Assembly (NCBI GenBank): GCA_009701715.1
Contig: WLJO01000004.1
Coordinates: forward strand, 1 to 64,000
DNA from: Actinomycetota bacterium
GTDB lineage: Bacteria; Actinomycetota; Acidimicrobiia; Acidimicrobiales; Ilumatobacteraceae
Direction of reading: 5' to 3'
DNA: 64,000 nucleotides
Shown: positions 62,301 through 64,000 of the stretch, in pieces
Layout of the letters: each line of letters starts with the position of its first letter
Position numbering within the stretch: position 1 is the stretch's first letter
Notes under the pieces: model-generated
Told to the model about the DNA's origin: nothing
Database searches by the model: none
Seen by the model: the letters and a program-made list of their open reading frames with translations, nothing else
Position numbers and translations under genes: made by a program

Positions 62301-64000
62301 CAGGCGGTATCACGCTTGAGCTGAACAACACCACCACAAACGTTTCCCTGTGGGTTGACGACGTGAACATCACCGCGATCGCGTTGTCGCAGCCTGACCC
62401 GTTTGTTGCTGGCGATGGCGGCCCCCTCACCACGGGAATCTATGTCGACCCTGTGAACGCACACGGCGGCAGCAACTATTTTGAGATCGTTGCCAAGACG
62501 GCAGCAGGCTGGATGTGGAAGCCAGTTTCCTACGACCTGACGGCCGGCGAGCAATACACGATGCAGGCTTGGGTGCGCTCGCCAACGGGAACGGCGGTGA
62601 ATGGCAAGATCGGCCTGTCCAACTACGGCGGCTCCCAGAACGACTATCGCGAGGTGGCGTTCACCGCCACGAGTACCTGGCAGCGCGTGTACCTCACCCT
62701 CCCGGTCGGCTCGAGCAGCAGCACCACCACGAGGCCACAGATCTACGTCTCTACACTCAACGTGCCGCTCGACGTCGACGATGTATCTGTTACCAAGGTT
62801 GGCACGTGGGGCATCGTGGAGAACGCAGTGACGACGATGAGCCAACTGGTGCTGAACAATCGCGACGCAGCCCAGAACGGCGCGAACTACCTGACGCTCA
62901 CTGAAACGTCGACTGCAGCAACAGCCACGTACACCATGGACACGCTCCCGCCGATGAGCAAGTCGAGTGGTGTGTCGCTCAGCAGCGGTCAGCTGAAGTC
63001 TGACGGCAATGGCGATTGGTGGTACTTCAACTCGGGCACCCCAGGCTACGTGTCCGGAAACTTCGACATGTCCACCGACGTGTACTGGCCCGCGCTCACC
63101 GCAGGTCAGATTGCGAACAAGGACGTGCTCAGCATCGGATTCTGGATCACCAACCCGGGTACGTCGCCGAACGGGTACCTACTCAAGCTGTTCAACGGTT
63201 CGTCGGACATGAACGCCGGTTTCTATTCCGTGAACGCCGGCAACAACACCAAACTTGCCGACCCCGGCTTCGGCCAACTCGCAAGCGGAATTTGGTATCG
63301 AGTGCGGCTAACGGCTACTGGTTCCTCGGTCACCGCGGTGATCACGCGCCTCGATAACAACACTGTGGTGCGAACGCAGACCTACACGATGCCGGCGGGC
63401 AACCGTTCGGGCGCGTTCGGACAGGTGAGCGGCGGGACGGCCGGGCCCAACGGGAATCGTCTCGACAACCTGATGATCTACGGAGCACCAGGTGGCGTTG
63501 CCGCCTCGGTGCCAACAACTATCGCATCGGGTTCGTCGTACTCGTACCACGCCTTTGTCCGGTCGACGACTGGTGCTCCAGTCAACGGTCAGCTGCGCTT
63601 GCGTTCGACGGGTGGCACCAACTCCGACGAGGTAGCCAGCGTGGCCTTCACGGCTACAGGTGAGTGGCAGGACGTTGGCCTCACGTTTACGTCGACTAAA
63701 ACGAACACCACGCTCATCCCTGAGATCGACCTGCTTCAGGCCGGTCAGCTCGATATCGACTCGGTGGACCTCCATCAGCTGGTCATCGTGCAGCCCGACC
63801 CGTGGGTGGCGACGGCCGGAGGGGGCGGCACAGTAACGGCGTTCGTTTACAACGACCCGACAAATGCGCACGAAGGTGATGGCCTATTCCGTGTGTCAAT
63901 GACGGGTGCGAATCCAGCATCTGTCTACCACGACATCGACGTCACGCCGACCGTCGGTTCTCGGTATTCGTACACGGCCTGGGTCCGCTCCCCATCGGGA
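56309..64000 (+). CDS. Giant secreted modular surface protein (3' end outside window)
   Basis: A single frame without a stop runs from the ATG at 56309 to the window edge (2,564 codons so far). A basic WLRRAV segment and a hydrophobic AALVALQAL stretch at about 27-48 form a signal peptide. Residues about 60-835 are beta-rich, Gly/Ser/Thr-rich and unrecognised. Two related 48-51-residue units (838-885 and 901-951) resemble segments found in phage tail fibres. After a series of NGGFE-type motifs (about 1170-1250) come repeated modules with AWVRSPTG-like strands and a NAHxG motif, like carbohydrate-binding jelly rolls. Two LamG-like domains (about 1720-1900 and 2220-2390) are interleaved. Adhesion or polysaccharide binding at the cell surface is inferred. 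Codon use and GC are slightly lower than in neighbouring genes, which may mean transfer. Confidence 0.93.
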   Translation, partial: MCSFLRIGARRSCAQTSTCAQGSARWLRRAVLATVGLAAALVALQALTDHHRAAASEPAARPAAGASKGTVVLNGPNGIKVNARFNATSSGNWTIGVTGGSGTIGGITLRSGDFTGGLRSIGGRVSGEVRVKLSNSPALLASWRRESVLRLVYWQGGPGRALVASTNGTSLSTFGNARASWSAMITMWAGRDSSSVTFTGPLLRNDTFYLKGTGQVLLGTEPVEVSGYYASKGYNKNRQARWALSGTGGATTLQGGGQLLSSSLSASSRNASFTGRAVINPIPGSNVQVTTDVWFLDTKTWSLRVRSATPETWSPVSFEGLSVDSAHFAGRIVSTAKGGVRWSLQTGMELQHEDLALGGTFNSSGPARWNMNITRASGSLFGLKHALEITKVAGDINFDSGAIDGTIDVYPKGALLMNLPDGWTTETKLSVNFSKAGPAAPFTRSMSANYTARNGDSHLTLAGTFASSKAFKLDASGALYLSGIAVPFGGTFESAGWLNDGVPRTEPYWNVSGNIADAAGGKVPISGGMNATGGSFGLSSTQRPPLFVQDLTPVQRVRHTVRQLDGYEDAFTGLTDVVMKKAVTVGTKYFAAWVKQYGVTYKNQNEWTYTATQDLGDDFVAQLGDSTLTVPRNEITGTLSYYYGEYTWDVTVADISWTDLAPDVNLSTDLVFSDVCPLDDPDQEKCPGEDPDNLFIGLVNGTITFPDPVPDLSTNGAILIAGTTQWGRLEATTADMDFSYPPYVTAEVKDPAMTIWLGERKDQFDPNLGMPDLSEATNGWGVEFCGDFAIGIPKIKTVETGGCVEWTPAGWAIGQIDTSVGFLPTSVSSLVSTLSTGLKSFPSPSGLGYLIGQRVRATAGQAWMEGFVTTYTGGFLGLNIDTLGGTPTSLSTTSLSIAKGLKSFTTTAGLNYKINDRVRLLSKANFNNFMEGIVTSYSGTTLSLNVDVIGGTGTFADWNLYGSFNSWNLAALRGLSDDLTTGSTNGVSLKSFALKGFAWTNIDPSDPSLPDSWNGELPKINLGKAPDGNFIPINLPFKIPQLTANLKFPGALMKAFGLPEFDTVIPATGFFDIDKPEFSVDASIDVNLKNQGFELRSISTHIGLEDSTFSLSLGADATVKVKGNKFPVSAFIGIEAGKEAAGIVVRLAAKGIASSLSLGTFDQPTLLPTGNFEPDNTALVEGTFDVKQPDSVLANGGFENTASPPTLSNSGFENNTGLELYPDGGFEDGSLGSLLANGDFEDTDQTNNGDFETGDFTNWSVRSGFTGSVLADSAPTDEVGSFVALIKNNSAAGATNTNDALVEYDYVPTVVNTTYTMGAWVRSGTSSNTRVRLGIYQEQNNGIPSGCGSLSQAFSYSSYFTVTSSWQYVQWSTAGLACRSSVAIVAGIPDGQTTVAFDSITLSVVKGSATGNIALGNVTRFDQLSGSASSVVYSNAANAHLGDGFMSIRGTATNWSAGYTVNEALDQGVTYSFSAWVKSPTAAAVNGYLRIESIGGTSETVQVPFSTSGSGWKHVIQSIKFAYSGHTGAKVSFYNMTTLNTDLYVDDVLFQQIPTDYFQVSLAVNKDPGGSHSGTGNLEIQNTTSCGGCRADSLTNLAAPRAGATYRLSAWVRNPTSTPTAASIWISWVGGTSESYGSASRTITNSDGWVQLTTSYTYTQGDHSNVQVVLRNSTINGTTLLFDDVSLTGINTVQDPAPADAWSTVNFDESSVPIVYSPGVSLTSDYANPGKSLGMFGPSTSWWFNAGTSSPGYASGDFDISTDIYWPGTTADRAPFGFWMTGSGTTSPSSSTQENVTGYLFYLSNYDGAGNGFYTVSSGSCCTQISGNSDFPGLAAGVWHRLRLKAIGSTVTATVIRLDTGELEVTRTVTVPSGNRAGVFGQKFTSTGSSTGHRWDNFSGGETKILHTDNPANAHSDNGYVQLVSSNNTATMKRTLVFSPVLGSTYEASAWVKAPSGTVSGSIVARTTLTGETATTNFTANGTYQLVKVQLPITKTGAGGITLELNNTTTNVSLWVDDVNITAIALSQPDPFVAGDGGPLTTGIYVDPVNAHGGSNYFEIVAKTAAGWMWKPVSYDLTAGEQYTMQAWVRSPTGTAVNGKIGLSNYGGSQNDYREVAFTATSTWQRVYLTLPVGSSSSTTTRPQIYVSTLNVPLDVDDVSVTKVGTWGIVENAVTTMSQLVLNNRDAAQNGANYLTLTETSTAATATYTMDTLPPMSKSSGVSLSSGQLKSDGNGDWWYFNSGTPGYVSGNFDMSTDVYWPALTAGQIANKDVLSIGFWITNPGTSPNGYLLKLFNGSSDMNAGFYSVNAGNNTKLADPGFGQLASGIWYRVRLTATGSSVTAVITRLDNNTVVRTQTYTMPAGNRSGAFGQVSGGTAGPNGNRLDNLMIYGAPGGVAASVPTTIASGSSYSYHAFVRSTTGAPVNGQLRLRSTGGTNSDEVASVAFTATGEWQDVGLTFTSTKTNTTLIPEIDLLQAGQLDIDSVDLHQLVIVQPDPWVATAGGGGTVTAFVYNDPTNAHEGDGLFRVSMTGANPASVYHDIDVTPTVGSRYSYTAWVRSPSG
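58820..59161 (+). repeat. Two phage-fibre-like units inside the giant protein
   Basis: Unit 1 (58820-58963) and unit 2 (59009-59161) share LKSF, GL-Y, RVR, MEG-VT-Y, L-(N)-D and a closing Gly-Gly. Similar units are common in tail-fibre and adhesin proteins, where they form trimeric or beta-helical segments. The resemblance is recognised from memory. Confidence 0.7.
59816..60075 (+). repeat. Iterated Gly-Phe-Glu linker in the giant protein
   Basis: The motif (N/D)GGFE or NGDFE occurs six times within about 85 codons (GNFEPDN, NGGFENT, NSGFENN, DGGFEDG, NGDFEDT, NGDFETG). It is the usual first strand of CenC-type carbohydrate-binding modules; here only the last copy is followed by a full module, so the others look like abbreviated or stacked starts. 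Confidence 0.8.

Overview
The window is high-GC DNA that reads like a chromosome segment of an actinobacterium. I lean towards Acidimicrobiia or a neighbouring deep-branching group, but that placement is an inference. The support is a dnaK-grpE-dnaJ-hspR heat-shock operon with HspR-type operators, F420-type LLM oxidoreductases, an acyl-CoA carboxylase with a small epsilon subunit, a crotonyl-CoA carboxylase/reductase, many CoA-ester enzymes, and frequent GTG starts and ATGA/GTGA overlaps. Genes are dense; no intergenic gap exceeds about 270 bases. I found no tRNA, rRNA, CRISPR array, insertion sequence or prophage.

Layout. 1-4.3 kb: edge of an unidentified gene, cyclic-nucleotide-binding protein, galE, gpmA, D-aminoacylase-type amidohydrolase. 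4.4-12.4 kb: stress block dnaK-grpE-dnaJ-hspR, a Tat-type sortase, a VOC protein and clpB. A good HAIR operator precedes clpB and a weaker one precedes dnaK. 12.5-18.9 kb: purA-purB, pyrE, an LLM oxidoreductase, a hydrolase and a class II aldolase. 18.9-26.1 kb: selD followed by acyl-CoA and hydrolase genes. 26.2-28.8 kb: dsbB with a membrane thioredoxin-like protein, a thioesterase and a CsoR/CstR-family repressor. 28.8-38.9 kb: LLM oxidoreductase, acyl-CoA synthetase, SMP-30 protein, HisD-like enzyme, an aminotransferase/omega-amidase pair, MFS exporter, GNAT, msrA. 38.9-49.3 kb: AbiEi-like protein, CoA-transferase, ArsC-like selenoprotein, carboxylase beta and epsilon subunits, CopC-CopD fusion, dnaX-recR, thiolase. 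49.3-56.1 kb: two transmembrane kinases with altered catalytic motifs, ccr, methylmalonyl-CoA epimerase, RlmI-like methyltransferase. 56.3 kb to the end: one open frame of at least 2,564 codons for a secreted modular surface protein that continues beyond the window.

Most notable points. (1) Two genes carry an in-frame TGA exactly where their families have the catalytic cysteine, each followed by a hairpin: selD (TGA at 19857-19859) and an ArsC-like gene (TGA at 41235-41237, with a strong SECIS-like stem). The organism probably makes selenoproteins, and its selenophosphate synthetase is one of them. (2) A dispersed 62-63 bp element of two conserved 26-bp blocks around a variable 10-11 bp core occurs four times at gene ends, twice in tandem; beside galE and the GNAT gene the 3' end of the neighbouring gene is duplicated. 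(3) The giant surface protein is built of repeated jelly-roll-like and LamG-like modules. (4) Heat shock appears to be under HspR control. (5) ccr, methylmalonyl-CoA epimerase and acyl-CoA carboxylase suggest an ethylmalonyl-CoA or methylmalonyl-CoA route beside fatty-acid degradation.
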